Shown: positions 25,320-34,841, counted from the first letter of the stretch. The stretch: DNA of 64,000 bases from Amycolatopsis solani (GCF_033441515.1 NZ_JAWQJT010000003.1:2402864-2466863); one strand, 5' to 3'. Notes: generated from the letters alone by a model not told the origin. Translations and numbers: made by a program.

Positions 25320-26449
25320 CCGAGGCATTGCCGGTGGAGCACCCGCGGCCGCACCCGGCTCGCACGATCGTGTACATGATCGTCAGCTTCTTCTTCCGGA
25401 TCCTGCAGTTCGTGCTGGTCGTGACGGGGATCGCGGTCGGCATCGGCACAGTGGCGGTGTGGATCGGGTTCCCGATCCTGCTGGCGACGACGAGCTTCGT
25501 CCGCTGGTCGGGCGACCGGGAGCGGAACTGGCTGGGCACGATGCTGCGGGTGCCGTTGCCGCCGGTGCAGCGGCGGCCGTACGAAGAGGGGCAGCCCCTG
25601 CTGCGCCGGTGGGTGGTGCGGCTGAGCGACCCGACCACGTGGCGTGACCTGGCGTACCTGATGGCTGCGTTCCCGCTGGCGTGCGTGGAGCTCGGGATCG
25701 CGCTGGCCTCGATCGTGCTGCTGCCGATGGCGATCTGGGTGACGCCGTGGCTGGGCTGGCTGCACGGCGAGCTCGGGCTCGCGCTGCTGGGGCCGGACCG
25801 CACGAAGCGGCTGGAGCAGAAGGCCGAGCGGCTGCAGGCGTCGCGGGCACGCGGTGTCGACGCCGCCGAAGCCGAACGGCGGCGCATCGAGCGCGACCTG
25901 CACGACGGCGCCCAGCAGCGGCTGGTCGCGGTCGCGATGAGCCTCGGGCGCGCGAAGTCGAAGTTCGACCAGGACCCGGAATCGGTGCGGGAGCTGATCG
26001 ACGAAGCCCACGCCGACGCCAAGCTCGCCGTGTCCGAGCTGCGCGACCTCGCCCGCGGCATCTACCCGGCCGTCCTCGGCGACCGCGGGCTGGACGCCGC
26101 GCTGTCCGCGCAGGCGGCGAAGTCGCCGATCCCGGTGGACGTCCAGGTGGACGTGCAGCCCCGCCCGCCGGCGGCCGTCGAAACGACGGCGTACTTCATC
26201 GTCGGCGAGACGCTGACGAACATCGCGAAGCACGCCGGCGCGACCGAAGCGGGCGTCAAGGTGTGGCGCACCGACGAGCACGTCGTCGTCGAAATCACCG
26301 ACAACGGCCGCGGCGGCGCCGAAATGCGCCCCGGCGGCGGCCTGGCGGGCCTGGCCGACCGCGCCGCGACGATCGACGGCGTGATCACGGTCGTCAGCCC
26401 GGCCGGTGGGCCGACGGTGATCCGGGCTGACCTCCCCTGCCAGTGGTGA
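25316..26449 (+). CDS. Sensor histidine kinase, NarL type
   Basis: This is a 377-residue kinase. Four membrane helices (~18-160) form the sensor domain, followed by a coiled linker and HisKA_3 with the phospho-accepting His in RDLHDGAQQRLVAVAM. The HATPase has N-box VGETLTNIAKHAGA and G-boxes DNGRGGA and GGLAGLADRAA. It is coupled to the upstream sensor gene by ATGA; the response regulator follows 39 bp later. The DGAQQR sub-type is common for actinobacterial envelope-stress kinases. Confidence 0.9.
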   Translation: MTEALPVEHPRPHPARTIVYMIVSFFFRILQFVLVVTGIAVGIGTVAVWIGFPILLATTSFVRWSGDRERNWLGTMLRVPLPPVQRRPYEEGQPLLRRWVVRLSDPTTWRDLAYLMAAFPLACVELGIALASIVLLPMAIWVTPWLGWLHGELGLALLGPDRTKRLEQKAERLQASRARGVDAAEAERRRIERDLHDGAQQRLVAVAMSLGRAKSKFDQDPESVRELIDEAHADAKLAVSELRDLARGIYPAVLGDRGLDAALSAQAAKSPIPVDVQVDVQPRPPAAVETTAYFIVGETLTNIAKHAGATEAGVKVWRTDEHVVVEITDNGRGGAEMRPGGGLAGLADRAATIDGVITVVSPAGGPTVIRADLPCQW

Positions 26450-26488
26450 ATAGGCTGGACCCCGTTCATCCACGAGCTTGGGGGCCGG

Positions 26489-27130
26489 ATGCGGGTAGTC
26501 ATCGCCGAAGACGCCGTCCTGCTGCGGGCGGGGGTCACGCGCCTGCTCGCCGACGAGGGAATCGAGACGGCCGCGGCCGTCGACAACGGCGACGACCTGC
26601 TCGGCGCGGTGAAGGAACACCGTCCTGACCTGGCGATCGTGGACGTCCGCATGCCCCCGACGTTCACCGACGAGGGCTTGCGCGCGGCGCTGGCGGCGCG
26701 CAAGGAGATCCCGGGCCTGCCGGTCCTGGTGCTCTCGCAGTACGTCGAAGAGTCGTACGCGGTGGAGCTCCTGTCGGGCGGCGCCGGCGGAGTCGGCTAC
26801 CTGCTGAAGGAACGCGTCGCGGACGTCGCCGACTTCCTCGACGCGGTCCGCCGCGTCGCGAACGGCGGCACGGCGATCGACCCGGACGTCATCGCCCAGC
26901 TCATGGCCCGCGGCCGCCGCAACCCCCTCGACGCGCTGACGGCCCGCGAGTCGGAGGTCCTCGGCCTGATGGCCCAAGGCCTCTCGAACACGGCGATCGC
27001 CAACTCACTCGTCGTTTCGCACGGCGCGGTGGAGAAGCACATCGGCAACATCTTCTCGAAGCTCGGACTCGAGGCGAGCGCGGAGGAACACCGTCGAGTG
27101 CGTGCGGTGTTGACGTACTTGGGGCGCTGA
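26489..27130 (+). CDS. NarL/LuxR-family response regulator
   Basis: This is a 213-residue regulator. The receiver has the acidic pair IAEDA, the phospho-acceptor in IVDVRMPPTFTDEG, Ser/Thr in VLSQY and Lys in YLLKERV. The LuxR HTH has LTARESEVLGLMAQGLSNTAIA. The PPTFTDEG loop is the hallmark of the regulators that pair with DGAQQR-type kinases, fitting the kinase gene just upstream. All three genes probably form one operon. Confidence 0.9.
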   Translation: MRVVIAEDAVLLRAGVTRLLADEGIETAAAVDNGDDLLGAVKEHRPDLAIVDVRMPPTFTDEGLRAALAARKEIPGLPVLVLSQYVEESYAVELLSGGAGGVGYLLKERVADVADFLDAVRRVANGGTAIDPDVIAQLMARGRRNPLDALTARESEVLGLMAQGLSNTAIANSLVVSHGAVEKHIGNIFSKLGLEASAEEHRRVRAVLTYLGR

Positions 27131-27178
27131 GCCGGGAGTTCTTGTCCGTCAGGCAGGGACTGTGCAGGGTGAGCTGTC

Positions 27179-27769
27179 ATGAACACCGCTTCGCGCAACC
27201 ACGAATGCCGGCCCGGCCAGGAGTTCCAGGACGGGATCGACCTCCCCGGCTGGGAGGAGCAGAGCGTCTGGGGCTGGGACCCGCCGGCCGAAAGCTTCTT
27301 CGCCCAGCTGTGGCGAAACGGCAGCACCGGCGACGCCCCCGACATCTGGATCAGCGGTGTGGACACCGTGATCCGCTGGCCATCCGGCATTGTGCTCGAA
27401 ATCGTCGAGCGGACGCCCGAACCCCCAGCCGCGGTGGTGGCCGCTCTGGGATTGGCCGACCCGGCACCGCGGCTGCGTGACGACGCCGAGGTCATGACCC
27501 TGCTCCGCGCCGCCGCCGACCGCGAAAAGACTTCGGTGCGACGCGGCGCGATCCACGCGCTCGGGTGGACACAGGGGTTCGCGAAGACCACGCCGGTCAT
27601 CCGCGGCGAGTGGCACGGATCCCGCCCCAATGCGGCGGAGGTCGAGGCCGAACACCACCTGGCGACCGGCGCCCTGCACCGGCCCGGCGGCGACCGCGAC
27701 TTCCTCGCCGGCGTCGACGCGTCCCTCTGGTGGCTGCTGACCCGCGCTTCCGACACCTGGTTCCTCTGA
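27179..27769 (+). CDS. Hypothetical protein
   Basis: This is a 196-residue soluble protein that I do not recognise by function. It is Trp-rich (WGWDPPAESFFAQLWRNG) and ends with VDASLWWLLTRASDTWFL, which suggests a small binding or immunity-like domain. It lies 48 bp behind the response regulator on the same strand, but its G+C is a little lower and it may be a separate unit. Confidence 0.65.
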   Translation: MNTASRNHECRPGQEFQDGIDLPGWEEQSVWGWDPPAESFFAQLWRNGSTGDAPDIWISGVDTVIRWPSGIVLEIVERTPEPPAAVVAALGLADPAPRLRDDAEVMTLLRAAADREKTSVRRGAIHALGWTQGFAKTTPVIRGEWHGSRPNAAEVEAEHHLATGALHRPGGDRDFLAGVDASLWWLLTRASDTWFL

Positions 27770-27921
27770 CACCCGTCGCGAGCGTGCGGACTTTCCCACA
27801 GAGAGAACAGCCGGTGACCAAAAGTCCCGTAGGGTGAACTCAGGGTCACCCGTTCCGCGGGCGGCACCTCCACCACCGCTCACCTACCATGGGCGGACCC
27901 GCCGTCGAGAGGAGTGCGCAG

Positions 27922-28137
27922 ATGACCGATGAAGTCCGGTTCTTCGGCGGCCCGCTCGACGGCCGCGTCCAGGAGCTCGGGGATGCCGAGCCGGTGCCGG
28001 GCACCGTGATCCGGCACATCCACCTGCACGGTGGGCCGAAGATCGAGACGCGCTACGAGCTCGGTCTCACCGAGCACGGCTGGGAGTACCGCGTGACAGC
28101 GACCCAGCACGAACCCGAGCCGGACGGGCTGAGGTAG
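27922..28137 (+). CDS. Small hypothetical protein
   Basis: This is a 71-residue protein with a start at ATG 27922, preceded by GAGAGGAGTG. The sequence RFFGGPLDGRVQELG followed by a Y-rich beta part (RYELGLTEHGWEYRVT) is seen in small conserved actinobacterial or phage-like proteins of unknown role. A terminator hairpin follows directly. Confidence 0.65.
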   Translation: MTDEVRFFGGPLDGRVQELGDAEPVPGTVIRHIHLHGGPKIETRYELGLTEHGWEYRVTATQHEPEPDGLR

Positions 28138-28142
28138 GGAGA

Positions 28143-28163
28143 ACCCCCGGGTCGGCCGGGGGT
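28143..28163 (+). terminator. Hairpin after the small hypothetical gene
   Basis: The arms ACCCCCGG (28143-28150) and CCGGGGGT (28156-28163) lie 6 bp after the stop. No T-run follows, as is common in high-GC actinobacteria. Confidence 0.5.
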
Positions 28164-28231
28164 GAACAGGACCCCGAAGACGCCGGTCAGCACCGCTGTT
28201 CCGGCCGGTCGGAGCGGCCAAGCTCAACAGC

Positions 28232-29545
28232 ATGCAAACGAGCCGGGACCGCTTCCTCGACGTCGTCCGGGCGGGGGCCATCCTCGCCGTCATCGGCCAG
28301 CACTGGGTCATGCCGGTGCTCTCCTACTCCGACGGCCACCTCGCCACCGGGAACGCCCTCGCGACGCCGGGGTGGTGGGTCGTCACCTGGCTCAGCCAGG
28401 TCATGCCGCTCGTCTTCTTCGCCGGCGGCGCCGCAGGCCTGATCTCCTTCCGCCGCGCGGAATCCACGCGGACGTGGCTCGCCGGCCGCGTCAGGCGGCT
28501 GATGGTGCCGGTGCTGCCGTTGCTGGCCGTCTGGCTGGTCGTGCCGGACTTCCTGCGCGGCCTGGGTGTTCCGCCGCAACCGCTGCAGGTCGGCAGTGCG
28601 ATCGCCGCGCAGCTGCTGTGGTTCCTCGCCGTGTACGTGCTCGTCGTGCTGCTGACGCCGCTGATGGTCGCCGCGCACCGGCGCTGGGGTCTCAAGGTGC
28701 CGCTGGTGATGGGCGCCGCGGGCATCCTCGTCGACGTCGCGCGCTTCAACGACCTCGGCTACGTCGGTTACGCCAACGCGATCTTCGTCTGGGTCGCCGT
28801 CCACCAGCTCGGGTTCCACTACGTCGACGGCCGCCTCGGCTCGCTCACCCGCCGCGGCGCGCTGGCGTTGTCGGCCGCCGGGTTCGGGATCACCGCGCTG
28901 ATGGTCGCGTTCGGGCCGTACCCGGCCAGCATGATCGGGATGCCCGGCGCGCCGGTGTCGAACATGAGCCCGCCGACCGTGCTGCTCGCCTTCCTCGCCG
29001 TCGGCCAGATCGGCCTGCTGCTCGCCTTCCGCCCGCAGCTCAACGCGCTCGCCGAGCGGCCGGGCATCGGGCACGCGCTGAACTGGCTGGGCGCGCGGTT
29101 CATGAGCGTCTACCTCTGGCACATGCCGGCGCTGATCGTGGTGGCGGGCGTGACCGTGTACGGCCTCGGCTACGAAACCCCCGCGCCGGGCACGCTGCTC
29201 TGGCTGGTCATGGCGCCCGCGTGGTTCGCGGTGTGCGGGCTGGTGCTGCTCGGCCTGCTGCGGCTGTTCGCGCACTTCGAGACGCAGCGCGACACCAGCG
29301 TGGTCACCGCGAAGCTCCCGCAGCTGGTCGTGGCCGGGCTGCTGGTTTCCGGCGGCCTGCTCGGCCTGGCCGCGCACGGGTTCGCACCGCTGTCGGACGG
29401 CATCGCGCACGGCCCGGTGCCGTGGGTGCTCCTCGCGACGGCCGGGTTCCTCCTGGCGGGCAAGCACCTCCCGGTCACCGCGCTCGGCACCCGCTACCTC
29501 GGCCGCGCGGTCGCCGTCACCGAGCAAGCCGCCCTCAAGCGCTGA
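28232..29545 (+). CDS. Membrane acyltransferase (acyltransferase 3 family)
   Basis: This is a 437-residue integral membrane protein with about ten to eleven helices. The first is preceded by RDRFLDVVRAGAILAVIGQHW, the typical start of acyltransferase-3 (OafA-like) proteins with the catalytic-type Arg/His, and FVWVAVHQLGFH lies mid-protein. Such enzymes add acetyl or other acyl groups to sugars, antibiotics or envelope glycans. It lacks the C-terminal SGNH domain. The substrate is unknown. A palindromic element follows the stop. Confidence 0.82.
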   Translation: MQTSRDRFLDVVRAGAILAVIGQHWVMPVLSYSDGHLATGNALATPGWWVVTWLSQVMPLVFFAGGAAGLISFRRAESTRTWLAGRVRRLMVPVLPLLAVWLVVPDFLRGLGVPPQPLQVGSAIAAQLLWFLAVYVLVVLLTPLMVAAHRRWGLKVPLVMGAAGILVDVARFNDLGYVGYANAIFVWVAVHQLGFHYVDGRLGSLTRRGALALSAAGFGITALMVAFGPYPASMIGMPGAPVSNMSPPTVLLAFLAVGQIGLLLAFRPQLNALAERPGIGHALNWLGARFMSVYLWHMPALIVVAGVTVYGLGYETPAPGTLLWLVMAPAWFAVCGLVLLGLLRLFAHFETQRDTSVVTAKLPQLVVAGLLVSGGLLGLAAHGFAPLSDGIAHGPVPWVLLATAGFLLAGKHLPVTALGTRYLGRAVAVTEQAALKR

Positions 29546-29549
29546 CCGG

Positions 29550-29595
29550 CTCGTGAGTGTTAAGTCGGGTTAGAACCCGACTTAACACTCACGAG
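29550..29595. repeat. Palindromic element, copy 2 (22-bp perfect arms), between convergent genes
   Basis: The arms 29550-29571 and 29574-29595 are a perfect inverted repeat with a 2-nt centre. It matches the palindrome at 16322-16367 at all but a few positions. It begins 5 bp after the acyltransferase stop and contains the stop codon of the convergent amidohydrolase, so it could serve as a two-way terminator. Confidence 0.85.
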
Positions 29596-30488
29596 GCGGT
29601 GAGCAGGCGCAGCGGGGTGTCGTGCAGGACCGCCCGCAGGAACGGCTCCCCCAGGCGATCGTCGGCCGCCCAGCCGGCGATCGCCTGCAGCTGCGTCGCG
29701 TAGGAGTACGGGATGTTCGGGAAGTCCGTGCCGAGCACGACGCGGTCGGCGTACTCCGCGAGCCGCGCCGTCCAGTCCGGTGGCAGCGGCGACATCGCCT
29801 CGGCGAACGGAACGCCCACCATCGTCGTGTCCAGGTGCACCCGCGGGTACTTCGCCAGCAGCTCGAAAGCCGTCCCGAACTCGGGCATCGCGGCGTGCGC
29901 GAGCACCGCCGTCAACCGGGGGTGCCGCGCGAGGACCTCTTCGAACACCGATAACCCGGTGAAGTCGCCCCGCAACGGTCCGTGTCCACAGTGGACGACG
30001 ACGGGCACGCCGGCGTCGGCCAGCGCGCCCCACACCGGCTTCAGCAGGTCGTCACGCGGGTCGTACGCGCCCACCTGCACGTGCGCCTTGAACACCCGGG
30101 CACCGGCGCGCAGCGCACCGTCCACAGCGGACCCCGCGCCGGGCTCGGGGTAGAACGTCCCCGTCGGCACGGCGTCCGGCACCCGCGAGGCGAACTCGAG
30201 GGCCCAGGAGGTCAGCCACTCCGCCATCCCCGGCTTGTGCGGGTACACCAGCGGCGCGAACCGCACCACACCCAGCGACCGCAGCGTCGCCAGCCGCTCC
30301 TCTTCGGACGTCCGGTAGAACACCGGCCACTCGGTGCCGTAGTGCGTCGAGGCCGCGTCGAAGTACGCCCAGACCTTGTCCATCACCGGTTTCGGCAGGA
30401 AGTGGACGTGCAGGTCGACCAGGCCCGGCAGGCCGAGCGAGGTCGTCCAGCGCGCGACGTCCGCGTCGGAAGCCGGGCCCGCCGTCAC
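29589..30488 (-). CDS. Amidohydrolase-family (TIM-barrel) protein
   Basis: This is a 299-residue protein of the amidohydrolase-2 type. The metal-binding HxH is in [12 protein letters not shown], later metal or substrate ligands are in VVVHCGHGP and [10 protein letters not shown], and the Asp is in [11 protein letters not shown]. Relatives are decarboxylases and hydrolases of small aromatic or lactone compounds; the substrate is unknown. The GTG start overlaps the smpB stop by 4 bases, so it is the tail gene of the prfB-ftsE-ftsX-smpB operon. Its final Ser and stop codons come from the palindromic element. Confidence 0.82.
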   Translation of the reverse strand: MTAGPASDADVARWTTSLGLPGLVDLHVHFLPKPVMDKVWAYFDAASTHYGTEWPVFYRTSEEERLATLRSLGVVRFAPLVYPHKPGMAEWLTSWALEFASRVPDAVPTGTFYPEPGAGSAVDGALRAGARVFKAHVQVGAYDPRDDLLKPVWGALADAGVPVVVHCGHGPLRGDFTGLSVFEEVLARHPRLTAVLAHAAMPEFGTAFELLAKYPRVHLDTTMVGVPFAEAMSPLPPDWTARLAEYADRVVLGTDFPNIPYSYATQLQAIAGWAADDRLGEPFLRAVLHDTPLRLLTAS

Positions 30489-30967
30489 TCCGTGAACCGG
30501 CCCTTCAGCGCGCGGCCCATGGCCTTCCTGATGTCGCGGTCCGCGTCGCGCTTGGCGAGCGTCTGCCGCTTGTCGTAGGCCTTCTTGCCCTGGGCCAGCG
30601 CGATCTCGACCTTGACCTTGCCGTCCTTGAAGTACATCGACAGCGGGACCAGGGAGAGCCCGCTCTCCTTGGTCTTGCCGATCAGCTTCTCGATCTCACG
30701 CCGGTGCAGCAGCAGCTTCCGGGTGCGCCGCGGCATGTGGTTGGTCCACGTGCCCTGCGTGTACTCCGGGATGTGCACGTTGCGCAGCCACACTTCGCCG
30801 TCGTCGACCGTCGCGAACGCGTCCGCCAGGGACGCCTTGCCCTCGCGCAGGCTCTTCACCTCGGTGCCGACGAGCACGAGACCGCACTCGTAGGTGTCGA
30901 GGATGGAGTAATCGTGCCGCGCCTTGCGGTTCGACACGATCACCTTCTGGCCACGTTCCTTGGGCAT
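30485..30967 (-). CDS. smpB: SsrA-binding protein
   Basis: This is a 160-residue protein, standard length, that binds tmRNA and brings it to stalled ribosomes. Conserved parts are [34 protein letters not shown], the [16 protein letters not shown] loop and the basic C-terminal tail ([20 protein letters not shown]). It is 46 bp downstream of ftsX, the usual order in actinobacteria, and ~6 kb from ssrA. Confidence 0.96.
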   Translation of the reverse strand: MPKERGQKVIVSNRKARHDYSILDTYECGLVLVGTEVKSLREGKASLADAFATVDDGEVWLRNVHIPEYTQGTWTNHMPRRTRKLLLHRREIEKLIGKTKESGLSLVPLSMYFKDGKVKVEIALAQGKKAYDKRQTLAKRDADRDIRKAMGRALKGRFTE

Positions 30968-31013
30968 ACGACCACTCTACGTGATTCCCGAAGCGACAAG
31001 CAGCTGGATAAAA

Positions 31014-31907
31014 CTAGTGCCGGACGTAGAGCCGCAGCGTGACGTAACCGGTGATGGCGGAGATCACCACGGACACCGCCAGCAGGATCGGCGCGACCGG
31101 GAACAGCAGCTCCAGCATGGTGATCTTCGGGAACACGTCCCCGGTGAACACCGAATCGAGGAAGCCGGCCTTCGTGATGATCAGCATGATGATCCCGAGG
31201 ATCGCACCGACCGCGCCGGCGACCACCGCCTCCAGGAGGAACGGTAGCTGCGTGTACCACCGCGTCGCGCCCACCAGCCGCATGATGCCGACCTCGGTGC
31301 GCCGGGTGAACGCCGACACCTGGATCGTGTTGGCGATCAGGAGCAGCGCCGCGATGGCCATGATGAGCGCGGCCCCGAACGCCATGTTCCGGACGCCGTT
31401 GAAGGCGTTGAACACGCGGTCGAGGAACTTCTTCTGGTCGTCGACCTTCCGCACGCCCGGCTTGGTGGCGTACTCCGAGACGATCGATTCACTGCGGTCC
31501 GGGTCCTTCAGCTTCACGTGCAGCGACGCGGGCAGCGACTCGGGACCGGTGAGCGCGATCAGCTCCGGCTGGCTCTCGAAGATCTTCTTGAACCGGTCGT
31601 AGGCCTGGTCGCGGTTCTCGAACACGACCGACTCGACGCCGTTGTTGCTCTGCAGGTCCGAACGCAGCGACTGGCACAGCGCCTGGGTGCAGTTCTTGTC
31701 CGTCGCGCTGATGTCGTCGGTGAGGTAGACCGAAACCTCGACGTCGGCGAGGAAGTTGGACTTCATCTTGTCGATCGTGCGCACGGCCAGCAGGCCGCCG
31801 CCGAGCATGGCGAGCGACACGGCCGTGGTCAGCATCATCGCGATGGTCATCGTGACGTTCCGGCGCAGGCCGGTGACTACCTCACTGAAGACGAAACTGG
31901 CGCGCAT
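31014..31907 (-). CDS. ftsX: Cell-division ABC transporter permease FtsX
   Basis: This is a 297-residue membrane protein: a cytoplasmic tail, the first helix (~20-42), a ~120-residue outside domain that in other bacteria activates a peptidoglycan hydrolase (RipC in mycobacteria), then three helices in the last 130 residues. The sequence RRTEVGIMRLVGATRWY before the last helices is the FtsX family mark. It follows ftsE by 48 bp and precedes smpB. Confidence 0.95.
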   Translation of the reverse strand: MRASFVFSEVVTGLRRNVTMTIAMMLTTAVSLAMLGGGLLAVRTIDKMKSNFLADVEVSVYLTDDISATDKNCTQALCQSLRSDLQSNNGVESVVFENRDQAYDRFKKIFESQPELIALTGPESLPASLHVKLKDPDRSESIVSEYATKPGVRKVDDQKKFLDRVFNAFNGVRNMAFGAALIMAIAALLLIANTIQVSAFTRRTEVGIMRLVGATRWYTQLPFLLEAVVAGAVGAILGIIMLIITKAGFLDSVFTGDVFPKITMLELLFPVAPILLAVSVVISAITGYVTLRLYVRH

Positions 31908-31955
31908 GGCGGGTGCAGGTCCTTGGGGTCGGGGTCGGTGCGGGGTTGGCGGGTC

Positions 31956-32645
31956 TCAGCGACCGATGCCGTAAACGCCACGGGCGTCGTCGCGGATCAC
32001 CCGGCCGAGCTGCAGCTCGACGACTCGGCGCCGCATGGAGTCCACGATGGAGTGATCGTGGGTCGCCATCAGGACGGTCGTGCCGGTGCGGTTGATCCGC
32101 TCCAGCAGCAGCATGATGTCCTGGCTGGTGTCGGGGTCCAGGTTCCCGGTCGGTTCGTCGGCGAGCAGCACCAGCGGCCGGTTGACGAACGCGCGCGCGA
32201 TCGCGACGCGCTGCTGCTCACCACCGGAGAGCTCGTTGGGCAGCCGGTCGGCCTTGCCGTCGAGCCCGACGAGTTCGAGCACCTCGGGGACGACCTTCTT
32301 GATGGTCGGGCCGGGCTTGCCGATGACTTCGAGCGCGAACGCGACGTTCTCCGCGACGGTCTTGTTGGCCAGCAGACGGAAGTCCTGGAACACGCAGCCG
32401 ATGGTCTGCCGCAGGCGGGGGACCCGGCGGCGGGCCAGCTTGGCGACGTCGAAGTTGGACACCATCACGCGGCCCTTGCTCGGCGTCTCTTCGCGCAGCA
32501 GCAGCCGGAGGAAGGTCGACTTCCCCGATCCCGAAGGACCGATGAGGAAGACGAACTCACCCTTTTCGATGTCGACGGACACCCGCTCGAGCGCGGGCCG
32601 CGTCGAGGTCTTGTAGACCTTGGAAACCTCTTCGAGCCGGATCAC
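31956..32645 (-). CDS. ftsE: Cell-division ATP-binding protein FtsE
   Basis: This is a 229-residue ABC ATPase, the usual FtsE length. Walker A is GPSGSGKST, the Q-loop is in CVFQDFRLL, the signature is [14 protein letters not shown], Walker B is [11 protein letters not shown] and the H-loop is MATHDHSIV. It starts GTG at 32645 ([11 protein letters not shown]), chosen over longer frames. With FtsX it controls cell-wall hydrolysis at division. Confidence 0.95.
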   Translation of the reverse strand: MIRLEEVSKVYKTSTRPALERVSVDIEKGEFVFLIGPSGSGKSTFLRLLLREETPSKGRVMVSNFDVAKLARRRVPRLRQTIGCVFQDFRLLANKTVAENVAFALEVIGKPGPTIKKVVPEVLELVGLDGKADRLPNELSGGEQQRVAIARAFVNRPLVLLADEPTGNLDPDTSQDIMLLLERINRTGTTVLMATHDHSIVDSMRRRVVELQLGRVIRDDARGVYGIGR

Positions 32646-32757
32646 GATTCGGCATACTACCCACCGGTCTCGTGAAGCCCCGGTTGCCCGGTCCACCCGG
32701 GTGGAGCAACGGGCGTTCGCGCACGGTGAGCGGTCGCGCGAACACCCGCCGCACCGG

Positions 32758-33861
32758 TCAGACGGCGGCCGTCTGCTTCCGCCAGCGGATGCCGGCGTCG
32801 AGGAAGCCGTCGATGTCGCCGTCGAGCACCGCGGTCGGGTTGCCGACCTCGAACTCGGTCCGCAGGTCCTTGACCATCTGGTACGGGTGCAGCACGTAGG
32901 AGCGCATCTGGTTGCCCCAGCTGGAGCCGCCGTCCTTGAGCGCGTCCATCTCCTTGCGCTCTTCTTCCTTCTTGCGCTGCAGCAGCCGCGACTGGAGGAC
33001 CTTCATCGCGGCCGCCTTGTTCTGCAGCTGCGACTTCTCGTTCTGGCAGGAGACGACGATGTTCGTCGGGATGTGCGTGATGCGCACCGCGGAGTCGGTC
33101 GTGTTGACGCTCTGGCCGCCGGGGCCGGACGAGCGGTAGACGTCGACGCGGATGTCCTTCTCCGGGATGTCGACGTGGTCGACCTCTTCGACCTCCGGCA
33201 GCACCTCGACGTGCGCGAACGACGTCTGGCGGCGGCTCTGGTTGTCGAACGGCGAGATCCGGACGAGCCGGTGGGTGCCCTGCTCGACCGAGAGGGTGCC
33301 GTAGACGTAGGGGGCGCTCACCTTGAACGTGGCCGACTTGATCCCCGCCTCTTCGGCGTAGGAGATGTCGTAGACGTCGGTCGGGTAGTTGTGGCGCTCC
33401 GCCCAGCGCAGGTACATGCGCAGCAGCATCTCGGCGAAGTCGGCCGCGTCGACGCCGCCGGCCTCGGAGCGGATGGTGACGACGGCGTTGCGGTCGTCGT
33501 ACTCGCCCGAGAGCAGCGTGCGGACCTCGAGGCCGTCGATGGACTTGCCGAGGTCGGCCAGCTCGGTCTCGGCCTCGCCCATGCTGCCGGCGTCGCCCTC
33601 GGCCTCGGCGAGCTCGTACAGCACACCCAGGTCGTCGAGCCGCTGGCGCAGGTCGGAGACCCGGCGCAGCTCGCCCTGCCGGTGGGACAGCTGGCTGGTG
33701 ACCTTCTGCGCCGCCTCCGGGTCGTCCCAGAGCGTCGGGCTCGAGGCCTGTTCCTCCAGGTCGGCCACCTGGGCACGCAGCGCATCCAGGTCCATCACCG
33801 ACTCGATCTGCGTCAGCTTGCCGGTCAGGTCCTTCAGTGCCGCGTCGAACTCATCACTCAC
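32758..33861 (-). CDS. prfB: Peptide chain release factor 2
   Basis: This is a 367-residue release factor that reads UGA and UAA. The peptidyl-hydrolysis GGQ motif is in [14 protein letters not shown], and the stop-codon-reading SPF motif is in [16 protein letters not shown]. It starts GTG at 33861. The frame is open throughout; there is no in-frame TGA near codon 25, so the programmed +1 frameshift found in many prfB genes is absent, as usual in actinobacteria. It is first in the run prfB-ftsE-ftsX-smpB. Confidence 0.95.
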   Translation of the reverse strand: MSDEFDAALKDLTGKLTQIESVMDLDALRAQVADLEEQASSPTLWDDPEAAQKVTSQLSHRQGELRRVSDLRQRLDDLGVLYELAEAEGDAGSMGEAETELADLGKSIDGLEVRTLLSGEYDDRNAVVTIRSEAGGVDAADFAEMLLRMYLRWAERHNYPTDVYDISYAEEAGIKSATFKVSAPYVYGTLSVEQGTHRLVRISPFDNQSRRQTSFAHVEVLPEVEEVDHVDIPEKDIRVDVYRSSGPGGQSVNTTDSAVRITHIPTNIVVSCQNEKSQLQNKAAAMKVLQSRLLQRKKEEERKEMDALKDGGSSWGNQMRSYVLHPYQMVKDLRTEFEVGNPTAVLDGDIDGFLDAGIRWRKQTAAV

Positions 33862-33924
33862 GTTTGTCAAGGTTACGGCAAAACCCACGACCGGTTGCGA
33901 GGACCGGTCGTGGGCGCGCGAACC

Positions 33925-34425
33925 TCAGGCCGCGGGGATGGCGTCGAGCAGCTTCAGCGCGGCCTTGGCCTGAGCCTGGGCGAACTCGCCGACCGCCTTC
34001 TCGTACGGCCCGTCGGCCGCCTTGGTGGCCGCCTTCGCGTCGTCGAGCTGCTGGCCGTAGCTGGCCCGGGCGGCGTCCAGCAGCGCCTGGCGCTGCTTCG
34101 CGGTCAGCGACCCCGCGTGCACGAGCCGCAGGATGAGCGGGCTGCGCAGGTGGTCGGGACCCGCCTCGGACGTCAGCCAGGCCTTGAAGGCCTTCTTGCC
34201 GGCGGCGGTGATCAGGTACTGCTGGCTGGAGCGCGGGCCCTGCTTGCCGAGCCGGACGAGACCTTCCTTGGACAGCGCCGGGAGCTCCCGGTACACCTGG
34301 CTGCGGGTGACGCTGAAGAAGGCGCCGAATCGCTCACCCGCTCCCGCGACGAGCTGCCCGCCGGTGGCGGGACCGTCGTGGAGCAGACCGAGCAGGGCGG
34401 CGGCTGTTGCATTCAATTCGGACAC
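33925..34425 (-). CDS. PadR-family transcriptional regulator
   Basis: This is a 166-residue regulator. An N-terminal winged HTH (ALLGLLHDGPATGGQLV, then SQVYRELPALSKEGLV) is followed by a helical dimerisation tail (HLRSPLILRLVHAGSLTAKQRQALL). This is the PadR plan. It lies 63 bp upstream of prfB on the same strand; the target is unknown. Confidence 0.82.
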   Translation of the reverse strand: MSELNATAAALLGLLHDGPATGGQLVAGAGERFGAFFSVTRSQVYRELPALSKEGLVRLGKQGPRSSQQYLITAAGKKAFKAWLTSEAGPDHLRSPLILRLVHAGSLTAKQRQALLDAARASYGQQLDDAKAATKAADGPYEKAVGEFAQAQAKAALKLLDAIPAA

Positions 34426-34794
34426 GTCCCCTACATTCCCACTTATCGGCCGCTGTGTCCACAGTGGTCAGCAGATCTGTCCATTGTGGCTAGTGAGATC
34501 CCCTCGTTCGGCCCAATGCGACCAGGTCCACTGTGGACCGCGGACACGCAGCGCAACCATTGCCGCGGTTCCTTGGTCCAACCAGCCGCACGCGAACGGC
34601 CGCGGCGCGTCCAGGCAGGTGAGTCCAGCGAGCGCTTTTCCCCGGCTTGGCGGCCGCCGGACACGCACCGCAACCACCCCGCCGCGCAACCCGATTCACG
34701 GATTCCGCAGAAGAAATGGACCACGGCGGGGAATCCAAGGGGGCGGAGCCCTCTTGGCGGGGGTTTGGGGGTTCGACCCCCAATACAATGCGAA
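34426..34794. other. Spacer with short repeats, no gene seen
   Basis: This 369-bp stretch holds an imperfect 19-bp direct repeat (CGGACACGCA(G/C)CGCAACCA at 34541-34559 and 34658-34676), several TCCACAGTGG-like palindromes, and near its right end a G/C-run block resembling 37130-37190. No credible coding frame or promoter is visible. Confidence 0.6.
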
Positions 34795-34833
34795 AGAGGC
34801 CTGTGTTCGCGTTTTCTGCGAACACAGGCCTCT
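34795..34833 (-). terminator. Terminator hairpin of initiator tRNA copy 1
   Basis: There are 16-bp perfect arms (34795-34810 and 34818-34833) with a 7-nt loop, 8 bp beyond the tRNA 3' end. Confidence 0.8.
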
Positions 34834-34841
34834 GACCGCTG

